Part shown: positions 7,624 to 17,178 of the stretch, one piece after another
Numbering within the stretch: the first letter of the stretch is position 1
Layout: each line of letters opens with the position of its first letter
Source: Leptospira semungkisensis
GTDB taxonomy: Bacteria; Spirochaetota; Leptospiria; Leptospirales; Leptospiraceae
Direction of reading: 5' to 3'
Length of the DNA: 64,000 nt
NCBI RefSeq assembly: GCF_004770055.1
Contig: NZ_RQEP01000005.1
Coordinates: 1,054,001 to 1,118,000 of the forward strand
The notes under the pieces: model-generated
The model's database searches: none
The model's input: only the letters and a program-made list of their open reading frames with translations
What the model was told of the DNA's origin: nothing
Translations under genes and position numbers: made by a program

Positions 7624-8598
7624 TTAAACTCGGGAGATCCCTATTCCCAATCTAGACCGGACCCGATCCAGGATCTGAGAAGAAGTGGCTCTTGCTTTCT
7701 CGGAGCCTTTCTTCATTACGGAACGAACGTATGCAGGATCTGCGGCTATTCTTTCTCTTTCTTTGCGGTAAGGGCCGAAATAATCCAAGATATTTTCTAA
7801 GAGAGCTTTTTTCAAGTCCCCGTAACCCGTTCCAGGAGTAGAGAATCTTGTTTGAAGTTTTTTCTTATCTTCTGCGTCCAAGAAAAGAGAATGGATGGCA
7901 TATATTACGCTTTTCTCATGATCTTTTGCCTCATCTACGCCAGCGGAATCTGTCACGATCCCCATTACGGATTTTTTAAGCTTCTTCTCATCATCAAAGA
8001 AATTGATCGTGTTTCCGTATGATTTGGACATCTTCGCTCCGTCTACTCCGGGCACGATAGCGGTCTCTTCGTCTATCTCGGGCTCAGGTAGTTTGAATGT
8101 ATCTCCGTATTGCGCATTGAAACGTTCAGCGATGTCTCTTGTATATTCAAGATGCTGCTTTTGGTCTTTTCCAACAGGAACTCGATCGCTATCAAATGCT
8201 AGAATATCCGCGGCCATTAGCACCGGATAAAAGAAAAGCCCTCCACTCGGAGTAATTCCCTTTGCGACCTTATCCTTATATGAATGAGCCAATTCCAACT
8301 TAGGAACCGTGATGGACATGCTCAGATACCAGGTAAGCTCCGTAACTTCCGGAACCTCTGATTGGATCCAAAAAGAACATTTGTCCGGGTCTATTCCCAA
8401 CGCCAAGAAATCACAGACTGCATCGTATGTGTTCTCGGTTTGGTTCTTGGCAGAAGTAAACGTAGTCAACGCATGCATATCTGCTACGAAGCAAAATAGA
8501 TCTACGTTGTTTTGATATTCGACTAACTTGCGTATAACGGAGAAGTAATTTCCTAAATGCAATTTACCAGAAGGTTGAACCCCGGTTAATATCCTCAT
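7624..8598 (-). CDS. trpS: tryptophanyl-tRNA synthetase
   Basis: 324-residue class I aminoacyl-tRNA synthetase that charges tRNA-Trp. The HIGH-type motif is HLGN at residues 14-17, within the TrpRS start [14 protein letters not shown]. The KMSKS loop is intact at residues 189-193 ([10 protein letters not shown]). Length matches bacterial TrpRS. Its ATG overlaps the stop of the preceding unknown gene by four bases (ATGA), so the two are translationally coupled. No leader peptide or T-box is visible. Firm call. Confidence 0.97.
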   Translation of the reverse strand: MRILTGVQPSGKLHLGNYFSVIRKLVEYQNNVDLFCFVADMHALTTFTSAKNQTENTYDAVCDFLALGIDPDKCSFWIQSEVPEVTELTWYLSMSITVPKLELAHSYKDKVAKGITPSGGLFFYPVLMAADILAFDSDRVPVGKDQKQHLEYTRDIAERFNAQYGDTFKLPEPEIDEETAIVPGVDGAKMSKSYGNTINFFDDEKKLKKSVMGIVTDSAGVDEAKDHEKSVIYAIHSLFLDAEDKKKLQTRFSTPGTGYGDLKKALLENILDYFGPYRKERERIAADPAYVRSVMKKGSEKARATSSQILDRVRSRLGIGISRV

Positions 8599-10430
8599 TG
8601 TACCTCCGAGGAATTCATTCTGCTTTGCGGATCATCGAAAGTCTTACCCGATAAACGCTCATACTCTGTTCTTAATGCAACGAGTTCCGCATCTATTTTT
8701 CTATGTGCGGTAAGTTTGTTTACGGTGAATTTATCCTTATAAATTACCGCATAATTGAATAATAACTGGGCCATGTCCACGAACACATACTCGAGAGTCT
8801 TTCCGTTCAGACGATTTCCGGAAACCATGGTGGAATCATAATAAGGTATAAATCTATGGAGGACCTTGACCTCTTCTATGACCTTTTCTTTCGAAGCCAA
8901 CACTCTTTCGTTCAATTGACCTTTAGCTTCGTAGTCTTTAGCTAATAGATGGTTTTCGACAAGAACGTTGATCTTCTCCGCGAACTTGCCCATAAATGCA
9001 GAAGCCTCAGTGAGAAGCCTGAGCAAGTTTACCGTAATCTGATCTTCTACAGCATTTCCGCCGGTAGTGTTCTGATTGAAGTTACTGAACGTGTATTGAA
9101 AGCTCGGATACTTTTTGTTAAAAGCGTCCAACTGACGGAGAAGATTATTGATCTCCTCGATCTCAGTCTTGAATAGGCCGGGTTGTGTTACAAGAACATC
9201 TCTGTTGTGGTTCTTTGTCCCGATCTTGACAGTACCTTCTAAGATAGGAGTATAACAAGATTGAAAATCGCGCAGAAGGATATGGATCAGCTTATGAGGC
9301 ATTCCCTTGTACGAAGATTTGAAAGCCGCAGAGTTCATGTTCTCCGGCATGTGATGTGCGAAATAATCATCCACAACGCCGTTCAAGAAATCGAAAGAGA
9401 TTTTTCCGTTCTCATCTATCTTGAAGTAACGTTGTCTGAGTCCGTGTAATTCTTCTTTCTTGTTTGTCCTGGTCTGGATATCGTCGGACAATTTGATAAG
9501 AGTGGTATCCACTTCTTTTGTGATATCCGGAGCTCCTTGGAACTTGGTCTCGTTGATTGGAGGGACATTCAAAGAATCCAGGATCTCATCCCAAGTAATC
9601 ACTTTCTTATTAGAAACCACATAGAAGGCACGGATCGCATCCGTTAATTTAGGTCTTCCGTTTTCGAGGTTCAGTCCGTAGTTGAGCCCTGAAATGATGG
9701 AAGGAAGTTTCGTGGATAATTTCTCATCCTTCTTCACAAGCTCCGGAACATTTCCTAAGATAATCTCTCGAGCATCGTTTCTAGAAAGATGACGAGCGTA
9801 GTACATCTGCATCTTTAAGGAACGATTTAGGAAAATCTCGGGAGAGATCTCGTCGATAAAGAGAGAGTCCAACGAGATGAAATTATTGAAGAACTTATTA
9901 AAATTTAGAACAACATTATATACTAAAGGTCTCCAGTGTCTCCAGCCTTGGCTCTCTGCTAAGCGAAGTGCTTGCAGAGTGGAGATGATCTGATCTTCCT
10001 TAAGAGCCTTGAATATCCTTTCGACAGAAGGAGCGATCTTGGAATTTCTTCCTAAGAAACCTACCTCGACAGTTCCGGTTTCTTTCGCGAATTTCGTGAT
10101 GTTCGCATTTCCACCGAACAGGTTTGCTAAGAATCCTAGTCCTGGTCCGGAAACATCCGTTTGTCTCTTAACAGGTTTAGGAGGAGTCTTTGCAGAAGAA
10201 GTGCCGCTAGACCGAGAAGACTTTTCGTCTTCTTCTGCTTTTTTGCTGCTATTCTCTTCTCTCTTTTTTTGCTCGAATTCCTCATCGACCTTTTTCATCA
10301 GATCGATCCGGATAAAGATATCGTTGGATTTTTGTATGACTTCGTCTATCTGCTGTTGGTGTTCCGCAGAGCGAGACTTGCGATAAAGATCCGCAAAGGT
10401 CTTATGGGCGTCTGTACGTGAATTTGACAA
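8595..10430 (-). CDS. large conserved cytoplasmic protein of unknown function, spirochaete type
   Basis: 611 residues, no signal peptide or membrane segment. Residues ~1-85 are highly charged and probably coiled or disordered, including a Ser/Lys/Glu-rich tract and KTPPKPVKR. Next comes a Gly/Phe stretch, [11 protein letters not shown], then a long alpha-helical region. I do not recognise catalytic motifs. It recalls a spirochaete-restricted family (possibly the one labelled DUF5312), but that is from memory and unverified. It starts three bases after the lolA-like stop and overlaps trpS by four, so all three are made together. That co-translation is the best hint that its function is general rather than accessory. 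Confidence 0.7.
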   Translation of the reverse strand: MSNSRTDAHKTFADLYRKSRSAEHQQQIDEVIQKSNDIFIRIDLMKKVDEEFEQKKREENSSKKAEEDEKSSRSSGTSSAKTPPKPVKRQTDVSGPGLGFLANLFGGNANITKFAKETGTVEVGFLGRNSKIAPSVERIFKALKEDQIISTLQALRLAESQGWRHWRPLVYNVVLNFNKFFNNFISLDSLFIDEISPEIFLNRSLKMQMYYARHLSRNDAREIILGNVPELVKKDEKLSTKLPSIISGLNYGLNLENGRPKLTDAIRAFYVVSNKKVITWDEILDSLNVPPINETKFQGAPDITKEVDTTLIKLSDDIQTRTNKKEELHGLRQRYFKIDENGKISFDFLNGVVDDYFAHHMPENMNSAAFKSSYKGMPHKLIHILLRDFQSCYTPILEGTVKIGTKNHNRDVLVTQPGLFKTEIEEINNLLRQLDAFNKKYPSFQYTFSNFNQNTTGGNAVEDQITVNLLRLLTEASAFMGKFAEKINVLVENHLLAKDYEAKGQLNERVLASKEKVIEEVKVLHRFIPYYDSTMVSGNRLNGKTLEYVFVDMAQLLFNYAVIYKDKFTVNKLTAHRKIDAELVALRTEYERLSGKTFDDPQSRMNSSEVQ

Positions 10431-10433
10431 GAC

Positions 10434-11024
10434 TCACTCCCTTTCGTTTAGAGGGTTCTCCACAATTTGTGCGTTAGAAGGAGCCCCGAAATTGAAAAGA
10501 GATGCAGAGAGACCAACATTCGTTTGCACGCCGGAAAAACTTACGGAGGTATATTCCCCACTTCCCTTATTTTTCATTCTGAGAGTTCTGGGAGTATTAT
10601 CGGGTCCCAATGTGACCACGATTTCCTCGTACGTCCGGTTATTTGATTTTAGACGGATAGAACCGCCAACAGGCGTCACTTCTTCGTAACCGGAAAGTAG
10701 CCCTGCCATTCCTCCGGTAAGACCTTTTACGTCCTGTTTGCCTACAATCCCTCTTGCGGGGGAATAAAACCAAAGATATCTTCCGTTGGATGCGATCACT
10801 CTTCCGTCGGAAAATTTAACGTGGATCTGATTGGGTTTTTTATAAGAAAGGGTTCCGGTCAGCTCGTTATTGATGGTGATGCTGGCCCGAAAACTGCTGA
10901 TCTCATTCATCTTTCCGATGACTGAATTGAGCCGATCTTTGCCCGGATCGGATAAAATAGAAGTGCCGCAGACCAATAGAACTGCGGCACCCATAAAGGA
11001 TAAGATACCCTTAGATGAAGCCAT
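10434..11024 (-). CDS. LolA-like periplasmic lipoprotein carrier
   Basis: 196 residues with an N-terminal hydrophobic signal ([14 protein letters not shown]) and no convincing lipobox. The mature part has the LolA/LolB half-barrel pattern: helical [21 protein letters not shown], then [18 protein letters not shown], then [12 protein letters not shown]. LolA shuttles lipoproteins from the inner to the outer membrane, which matters in Leptospira with its many outer-membrane lipoproteins. No other Lol gene is in the window. The start codon lies in the 3' arm of an 11-bp inverted repeat with the RBS (AGGAA) in the loop, so translation may be structure-controlled. It lies 32 bases after etfA and is followed closely by the unknown gene and trpS. 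Confidence 0.8.
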   Translation of the reverse strand: MASSKGILSFMGAAVLLVCGTSILSDPGKDRLNSVIGKMNEISSFRASITINNELTGTLSYKKPNQIHVKFSDGRVIASNGRYLWFYSPARGIVGKQDVKGLTGGMAGLLSGYEEVTPVGGSIRLKSNNRTYEEIVVTLGPDNTPRTLRMKNKGSGEYTSVSFSGVQTNVGLSASLFNFGAPSNAQIVENPLNERE

Positions 11025-11047
11025 AATCGTTCCTACTATGGCTTCAT
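11015..11047 (-). promoter_or_regulatory. inverted repeat masking the lolA-like start codon
   Basis: Perfect 11-bp arms ATGAAGCCATA (11037-11047 read on the minus strand) and TATGGCTTCAT (11015-11025) with an 11-base loop. In the RNA the loop contains the RBS AGGAA and the 3' arm contains the lolA-like ATG. The 5' arm itself reads ATG-AAG-CCA-TAG, a three-codon upstream frame. No T-run follows, so it is not a typical terminator. A translational switch is inferred. Confidence 0.5.
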
Positions 11048-11056
11048 TAGACGAAA

Positions 11057-12016
11057 TTATCCAAGTACTTTTTTAAACTCGTCGGTAAGAGCTGGCACGA
11101 CTTCAAAAAGATCTCCCACGACTCCGTAGGTAGCAACTTTGAAGATCGGAGCGTCTCCGTCTTTGTTTATTGCAACAATGTACTTAGAAGAGCCCATTCC
11201 GGCCAAGTGCTGGATCGCGCCGGAGATTCCGCAAGCGATGTAGCAGTTCGGGGAAACGGTTTTTCCAGTCTGACCAACTTGGTGGCTGTGAGGGATCCAT
11301 CCTGCGTCAACTGCCGCACGGGAAGCTCCAAGAGCCGCGCCAAGAATGTCCGCCAATGCTTGGAGAACAGGCCAGTTTTCAGGTCCTTTGATACCGCGTC
11401 CGCCGGATACGATAATGGAAGCCTCGGCTAATTGAACCTTGTTTCCACCGCTCAGGTCAGAAGATACGATCTTAACTTTTGCGTCGCCAGCAGCAGGGCT
11501 TGCAGCTTCAACTGCGCCTGCTCCCGCTTTCTGAACTACTTCTTGAGAGTTCGGACGAACGGTGAAGATTGCAACAGGGCTTGTAACTTTGAAGTTACCG
11601 TATGCTTTTCCGGAGTAGATCGGCTTCTTAGCTACGACTTTTCCTCCGTCTACGGAAAGACCGACTACGTCGGCTATGATTCCAGCGCCTGCTTTAACAG
11701 CGACTCTTGGAGAATAATCTTTTCCTTGAGAAGTGTGAGGAAGAAGAACCACAGATGGATTCTTGTCCTTGATCACTCCAGCAACCAGATTTGCCCAAGT
11801 CTCAGCGTTGAAGTCACCAGCGTTAACGGTAACTACGCTGTCTGCGCCTACTGCTCCTAGGTCTCCTGCGAATTTTTCAACTCCGGATCCGATCAAAAGA
11901 GCGGTAACTTTTCCTCCGAGAGCGTCTGCGATTTTGCGGCCCGCGGAAGTGATTTCTTTGGAGATCTTTTTGAGTTCTCCGTTTTTGAGTTCGCCTACGA
12001 TTAATACGTTGCTCAC
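11057..12016 (-). CDS. etfA: electron transfer flavoprotein, alpha subunit
   Basis: 319 residues. The N-terminal ETF half begins [17 protein letters not shown]. The C-terminal FAD domain carries the ETF-alpha signature: [53 protein letters not shown], and the closing [10 protein letters not shown] (quoted in parts; positions ~208-310). With EtfB it takes electrons from acyl-CoA dehydrogenases and passes them to the quinone pool via ETF-QO. It lies 11 bases after etfB, so a two-gene unit is clear. An isovaleryl-type acyl-CoA dehydrogenase 4 kb away is a likely partner. Confidence 0.96.
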   Translation of the reverse strand: MSNVLIVGELKNGELKKISKEITSAGRKIADALGGKVTALLIGSGVEKFAGDLGAVGADSVVTVNAGDFNAETWANLVAGVIKDKNPSVVLLPHTSQGKDYSPRVAVKAGAGIIADVVGLSVDGGKVVAKKPIYSGKAYGNFKVTSPVAIFTVRPNSQEVVQKAGAGAVEAASPAAGDAKVKIVSSDLSGGNKVQLAEASIIVSGGRGIKGPENWPVLQALADILGAALGASRAAVDAGWIPHSHQVGQTGKTVSPNCYIACGISGAIQHLAGMGSSKYIVAINKDGDAPIFKVATYGVVGDLFEVVPALTDEFKKVLG

Positions 12017-12027
12017 GGGTGTTCTCC

Positions 12028-12789
12028 TTAGATAACCTTAGCTTCTTCGCGAAGAGCTTTAACGAGTTGCTCTGCGAAACCTTTTGCGTCAGCCGCTTCC
12101 AGTTTACGACCAGGAATACGTGGTGGAGGTGGCTCCAATCCAACGACTTCGATCTTGCTGGTAGGGTTGCCTAGGTCGGCAGGAGTTTTGGTTTCGATAG
12201 GCTTCTTCTTAGCAGCCATCAAACCTTTTAGGTTAGGATAACGAGGTTCGTTTAATCCTTTTTGAGCGGTGATTGCAACAGGTAGGCTGGTCTCAACAAC
12301 TTGAGTTCCACCTTCTACTTCTTTAGTAGATTTTACTGCTGTTCCGCTGATCTCTAAACTAACTGCGAAAGCGATATGAGCTATACCAAGAGCCTCGGCA
12401 ACTTGAACAACTACTTGAGAGCTGTCGCTGTCGATGGATTGGCGTCCGCCGATGATAACGTCTGCGTTTTCTGATTTTGCGAAGTTAGCGATCAATTCCG
12501 ATGTCAGAGTCGTATCGAATGGAACGTAGTTGTCCACTTTGATCTGAACGGCACGGTCCGCTCCCATAGCATAAGCTTGGCGTAAAGACTCTTGCACGCG
12601 ATCCGGTCCGAGAGATACTGCAATGACCTCTCCTCCGTTTTTCTCACGTAATCTAAGTCCTTCTTCAATTGCGAATTCGTCGTACGGAGAGATAATCCAT
12701 TTAATTCCGGCTTCGTTGATGGACTTGTCCCCGACTTTGATATTCGTTTCGGTGTCAGGCACCTGTTTCACTAAAACGATGATCTTCAT
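12028..12789 (-). CDS. etfB: electron transfer flavoprotein, beta subunit
   Basis: 253 residues, the usual EtfB size. It begins MKIIVLVKQVPDTETNIKV and has the AMP-binding and recognition regions: SPYDEFAIEEGLRLRE, SLGPDRVQESLRQAYAMGADRAVQI, and the ETF-beta signature VEGGTQVVETSLPVAITAQKGLNEPRYPNLKG (about residues 160-190; quoted in parts). The LNEPRYPNL segment is the conserved recognition loop. It is first in the leftward run. The 97 bases upstream contain no promoter I would stand behind. Firm call. Confidence 0.96.
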   Translation of the reverse strand: MKIIVLVKQVPDTETNIKVGDKSINEAGIKWIISPYDEFAIEEGLRLREKNGGEVIAVSLGPDRVQESLRQAYAMGADRAVQIKVDNYVPFDTTLTSELIANFAKSENADVIIGGRQSIDSDSSQVVVQVAEALGIAHIAFAVSLEISGTAVKSTKEVEGGTQVVETSLPVAITAQKGLNEPRYPNLKGLMAAKKKPIETKTPADLGNPTSKIEVVGLEPPPPRIPGRKLEAADAKGFAEQLVKALREEAKVI

Positions 12790-12886
12790 GAACCTGGGTT
12801 CTCCAATAAAATAGGGCTATAAACACGAAATTTCTGAAAAGCTTGAATGCAAACTACTTTTTTGGCCGCATTTCGGGAAATCTCCC

Positions 12887-13183
12887 TTATCGAAACAGAA
12901 TGAGTGTTCTACTCCAGAAATAGATCCAAACTAATCCTAAGATGATCACTACTACGTTCGCATCCGATTTTAAGAAGATAGTAAGCCCCCAAAAAAACGG
13001 TAAGAGAAAGAAAGAAGCTATAAAAAGAAACCAGATCCATGATCTTTTTTGTAAGGGAGAAGCGATCGATCCTTCAATTGCCCCCCTGATCCCATCCAAG
13101 TCCTTAGAGGAAGTCCTAATATTGCGGATGCCAAGAAGCAAACTTAAGAGGCAAATCAAAGTTAATACGACAGAATACAGCAT
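12887..13183 (-). CDS. small membrane protein of unknown function
   Basis: 98 residues with three predicted membrane helices: residues 1-20, ~50-70 (WFLFIASFFLLPFFWGLTI) and ~75-92 (NVVVIILGLVWIYFW). The loop between the first two is polar and carries RTSSKDLDGIRGAIEG. No motif I recognise. It sits between etfB and the large GT-C-like gene, all leftward, and starts downstream of that gene with a 46-base gap, so it may be cotranscribed with it. Coding is supported by a coherent membrane pattern rather than by homology. Confidence 0.55.
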   Translation of the reverse strand: MLYSVVLTLICLLSLLLGIRNIRTSSKDLDGIRGAIEGSIASPLQKRSWIWFLFIASFFLLPFFWGLTIFLKSDANVVVIILGLVWIYFWSRTLILFR

Positions 13184-13229
13184 GATGAAATAATAGTTTG
13201 CCTTGATGATCTGTCCACTCGGATTCAGT

Positions 13230-15650
13230 TCAGCGGATCTTAGAGAGAGTTACAAACTTTAACTTGGACCCACTCTGTTTCTTGCGATGAAAACGGATCT
13301 GTATCTGGTCGATTTGATCTTCATCCAAAACAAACTCGGCATATCTGTTTTGATCGTCTCCTTTTCCTGCGGTTTCCTGAAGAAGTACCCGAGCTCCCTT
13401 ATCTCCAGCGACCACGCTGAATGCGGATTGAGACAAAAATTCTCCCGAAAGCTCCAATCTATATTCACCCTTTGCATTCTCAGAGATATGCTTGTCGTAA
13501 CCGATCACTTCGTCCCATCCGGAGAAGCGACTCTTCGTAGTAGATTTAGAGATTCGAATGGAATAAGAAGGTTTGGAGACTGGGATCTCATCCTTTTGGA
13601 TCTTTGGAAAAGAAGTATTTTTCTCGATCCTATACACTTGCAGTCTAGAAGATCTTTCTAACAACATGTCCGGATAACGATTGATGCTCTCTATAGGAAA
13701 ATTACCGGAGAGATTGATCTCTTCTACTTTTTGAAAAGAAAATCCAGGGCTTTGTAAATTCGGATCCTCTTCGATTAGGTAGATATCTCTGCCTGTTTCT
13801 AAAAGTTTCGTTGCCTTGGATAGGAAGAGATTTGTGTTCGAGATCAGATAGGTTTCTCTTTCTTCCAAATATCTGAGCGGGCTTGCAATATCCTGTCTTT
13901 TAGTAAAATATAATGCGTTTTCTTTGGGTAAGGAAGAGCCTAATCTCCCATATTCTTTTGCATAACCGGAAAGCATTCTTTCCGAAAAGATCAAGGAATC
14001 ATGAAAATAGAGATTGTATATATTGCTCGAGATTACAGCAACTAGTAGAGCATTCTTCCAGAACTGTGTAGGCATCGGGAAAGTGTTCAGTCCTACAATC
14101 CCCATGATGATCGCAAACGGAACCGGGAATAACATCCATCTTCTGGAGGCCCAAAAATGATCCGGATGAATGCTTGGTTCATATAGATATACGATCAAAA
14201 GAAAGAATCCTATAAATACGAAGAAGAGAGAGCTCAAATACCTTCTGCGAAAGAGTAAGGTATCGAATCCTTTTACTGCGAATAGAACTAGAATTGTAGG
14301 AACATAGAATAAGAAGCATAGAAAGGAATTCTTTTGAAACAGAAGAGCTTGGGAGATATTCTCCGTGATCCCGAGTTTGGGCCGAACAAAGTATGCAAAT
14401 CCGATCAACCCAAACAAGAACGCTGCTAACAAGATACGAAGAGGATTTCTTTGTGACAGAGCGAATCTTCTTGGTAGATCCAAGATCTTAGTTCCAACAG
14501 AAGAACGAGAAAATGCGTATAAGATCCCAGTTCCTACTAAAGAAAGAATACAAAGAAATACTAGTTTAGAAAGAGGACCTCTTTCCCAAAGATCGATCAA
14601 ATATGGTCTGGAATAAAAGTATCCGTAAAGGATCCCGAGTCCGGAAAGTAGAGAGAATCCGAATAGAAATGAAATTGCAGTGATCGCGTATCTTCTACTC
14701 ACAAATAACAGATAGCAAACAAGAAAGCAGATTGCAGGCAGATAGATCAGGCTGTCGATCCGATTGAAGCCGCTAACGCCCAAGATCGCTCCTGCGAATA
14801 TCATTCTAGAGAAAGCTCTTTTTTCGAAACTGGATTGGGCCAGATAGATCGCGAAGATCAAAAGAAATTGCCCTAGAGGTTCGGAGAGAGTGGTCCTAAG
14901 ATTCCAGATCTGAGCGGTGTTCAAGGAACCGAAAAATACTGCTAAGATTGCTCCTCTCGGACCCACGATCTTCTTTGTATGAAGAAAAACAAAAAATAAG
15001 AATAAGATGCCAAAGACACCGTTGATTCGAAAGGCTCCTTCTATTCCGAAAAGATCGAGTGCGATTGCCAAGAAGGAGGGATACAAAGGATAGAATCTAG
15101 GAGAGAGGCTAGCGTCTATTTCCGGAAGAGACTTGTCTGCTTCGATGGCGGGATAACCGAGAACGATCGCTTTCTCTAAAATAGGAGAGAGTTCTTTGTA
15201 ACGGGGATCTGAAAATTCGAAGCTTCCCGTTTTTTGGATCTGACTCCCGAATATTAAGTAAACTCCTTGGTCCCGATCTCCCTTAATGTATTCAGTCGGA
15301 AAGAAGAAGTATAGAATAGAACTAGAAAGAATTAAGATCCAAAATGCGATCTTATGAAAAGGCTTTAGTTTCGGATCCTTCCCCACTAAAGGAGAAAGCC
15401 TTAAATTCTTTTTCGAAACAAGAAGATATCCCGCAATAGCATAACAAAATATTAAAATAATATAAACTACATACAATAGTTTGTAGATTCCGAGGAGAAC
15501 CAAGAGAAAGGAAACTGTTCCGCATGCGAGAACGGTTAGAGCGATCGAGATACTATTTCTTTCCAAGGATAATAGATATCCTTTGTGAAAAAGAAAAACG
15601 GAGATCAGGTAGGCGAGCGCGAGCGCGGATAAAAAGAAAAATAATGCCAA
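13230..15650 (-). CDS. large polytopic membrane protein, GT-C glycosyltransferase-like
   Basis: About 806 residues, with a dozen or so membrane helices in the first ~550 and a soluble C-terminal domain. The first periplasmic loop holds GDRDQGVYLIFGSQ, an acidic-plus-aromatic loop like the catalytic region of dolichyl-phosphate-mannose / ArnT-type (GT39/GT83-like) transferases. These use polyprenyl-phosphate sugars. The C-terminal part may be a jelly-roll or carbohydrate-binding domain. I prefer a TTG start at 15650: AGAAGG lies seven bases upstream and the first helix begins at once (LALFFFLSAL). A TTG at 15728 would be longer but lacks an RBS. Substrate unknown; envelope glycosylation is inferred. 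Confidence 0.65.
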   Translation of the reverse strand: MALFFFLSALALAYLISVFLFHKGYLLSLERNSISIALTVLACGTVSFLLVLLGIYKLLYVVYIILIFCYAIAGYLLVSKKNLRLSPLVGKDPKLKPFHKIAFWILILSSSILYFFFPTEYIKGDRDQGVYLIFGSQIQKTGSFEFSDPRYKELSPILEKAIVLGYPAIEADKSLPEIDASLSPRFYPLYPSFLAIALDLFGIEGAFRINGVFGILFLFFVFLHTKKIVGPRGAILAVFFGSLNTAQIWNLRTTLSEPLGQFLLIFAIYLAQSSFEKRAFSRMIFAGAILGVSGFNRIDSLIYLPAICFLVCYLLFVSRRYAITAISFLFGFSLLSGLGILYGYFYSRPYLIDLWERGPLSKLVFLCILSLVGTGILYAFSRSSVGTKILDLPRRFALSQRNPLRILLAAFLFGLIGFAYFVRPKLGITENISQALLFQKNSFLCFLFYVPTILVLFAVKGFDTLLFRRRYLSSLFFVFIGFFLLIVYLYEPSIHPDHFWASRRWMLFPVPFAIIMGIVGLNTFPMPTQFWKNALLVAVISSNIYNLYFHDSLIFSERMLSGYAKEYGRLGSSLPKENALYFTKRQDIASPLRYLEERETYLISNTNLFLSKATKLLETGRDIYLIEEDPNLQSPGFSFQKVEEINLSGNFPIESINRYPDMLLERSSRLQVYRIEKNTSFPKIQKDEIPVSKPSYSIRISKSTTKSRFSGWDEVIGYDKHISENAKGEYRLELSGEFLSQSAFSVVAGDKGARVLLQETAGKGDDQNRYAEFVLDEDQIDQIQIRFHRKKQSGSKLKFVTLSKIR

Positions 15651-15885
15651 GTCGGTTCCTTCTACAATTTGAATCGAATTTGGAGCCAGGTTCGAAAGAA
15701 AGTTTGGACTCCGATCCGATCCGGTCAAGAATTAAAGAATCATGCAACGAACATGGTTTGTTACCGCGAAGAATATAAAAAGGAAAGACCAAAGAAAGAA
15801 AAGGAGGTAAAATTTGACCCGGAACTAGGTTGCTTTTTTCGACTCATTAAAAACATTTAAGCTGTTATATAGTTAGAGGCTCAGA

Positions 15886-17073
15886 ATGAAGGGAATCCAA
15901 GAGAGAAAGATCGATTTATACAATCCTACAGAGGATCATCTTGCGTTACGAGAGAACGTAAGTGCGTTCGCAAAACAGAATTTGGACTTACAAGCCAAGG
16001 ATCACGACGACGAGGAAATCTTTAATAGAGAGTTATTCCGTCGTTTGGGAGCCGAACTAGGGATCTTCGGAGTTACAGTTCCTCAAGAAGACGGGGGAAT
16101 GGGATTGGATCCTGTTGCCAGCGTGATCATTCACGAGGAATTTTCGGCATACGATCCCGGATTTACTCTCTCTTATCTCGCTCACGAAGTTCTATTCGTA
16201 AACAATTTCTATAACAGCGGGAATCCTTCGCAAAGAGCAAAGTATTTACCCAAAGTGCTGTCCGGCGAATGGATCGGTGGAATGGGAATGACAGAGCCTG
16301 GAGCAGGTACTGACGTTTTGGGAATGGGAAGTGTCGCGATCAAAAAGGGAGATAAATATGTTCTGAATGGTCGCAAACAATTCATCACCAACGGAATCGT
16401 AGGACAGGTTTTTCTAATATACGCAAAGACTCATAAGGACTCCAGAAGGACAACTTCCTTTATCGTAGAGAGTAGTTATCCCGGCTTCAGCTTCGGCAAG
16501 AAGGAAGAGAAGATGGGAATGAGATCTTCTCCTACGACTCAACTTGTATTCGAGAATGTGGAGATACCCGCAGAGAACCTGATCGGAAGCGAGGATGGTG
16601 CTCTAACTCACATGATGAGAAACCTGGAGATAGAAAGAGTTACCTTGGCGGCTCAATCTTTGGGAATTGCAAAGCGTTGCGTTGACGTTATGTGTGAATA
16701 CTCCATTCTTCATAGAGAAGCATTCGATAAGAAGCTGATCGAGTTCGGTCAGATCCAAAGACTTTTGGCAGAATCATACGCAGATTATCAAGCAGCAAGA
16801 GCTCTTGTATATGATGTAGCTTCTAAGATCCATCCAGAGAATAGAAACTCTCTTGGTGCTGCTTCTGCTAAACTTGTAGCGACTCAAATGGCCGAAAGAG
16901 TTTCAAGAAACGCAATACAGGTATTAGGTGGATACGGATATTGTAGAGAATATCCTGTAGAGAGACTGCATAGAGATGCCATCCTTCTTTCTATTGGTGG
17001 AGGGACCAACGAGGCGATGCAGAAGAATATAGCTGCCGACTTGAAGAAAATCTACGCAAGCTCTACCCCGTAA
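15886..17073 (+). CDS. acyl-CoA dehydrogenase, isovaleryl-CoA/long-chain catalytic type
   Basis: 395-residue FAD enzyme that introduces a 2,3 double bond into acyl-CoA and passes electrons to ETF. Signatures: GMTEPGAGTD (flavin-binding), KQFITNG, the helix REAFDKKLIEFGQIQ, and the C-terminal QVLGGYGYCREYPVER. At the usual C-terminal catalytic Glu site it has IGGGTNE. Instead a Glu sits in NLEIERV (Glu250), the position used by isovaleryl-CoA and long-chain dehydrogenases. That points to a branched or long-chain substrate. RBS GAGG precedes the ATG. It diverges from the GT-C-like gene. EtfAB nearby would be its electron acceptor. Confidence 0.9.
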   Translation: MKGIQERKIDLYNPTEDHLALRENVSAFAKQNLDLQAKDHDDEEIFNRELFRRLGAELGIFGVTVPQEDGGMGLDPVASVIIHEEFSAYDPGFTLSYLAHEVLFVNNFYNSGNPSQRAKYLPKVLSGEWIGGMGMTEPGAGTDVLGMGSVAIKKGDKYVLNGRKQFITNGIVGQVFLIYAKTHKDSRRTTSFIVESSYPGFSFGKKEEKMGMRSSPTTQLVFENVEIPAENLIGSEDGALTHMMRNLEIERVTLAAQSLGIAKRCVDVMCEYSILHREAFDKKLIEFGQIQRLLAESYADYQAARALVYDVASKIHPENRNSLGAASAKLVATQMAERVSRNAIQVLGGYGYCREYPVERLHRDAILLSIGGGTNEAMQKNIAADLKKIYASSTP

Positions 17074-17178
17074 AGTTCTTCCCGTATAAGGCCCACTCTG
17101 TAAGTTCTGTTTCAAAGGGCTTTTTCCCGGAAGCACTTAAGAGATACACGGGAAATTCATACAAGAAGAAAGAACAGA

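Noticed and set aside
11432..11860. 142-codon plus-strand open frame opposite etfA
   Set aside because: Cysteine/serine-rich product with no signature, fully inside a firmly identified etfA; an antisense shadow.
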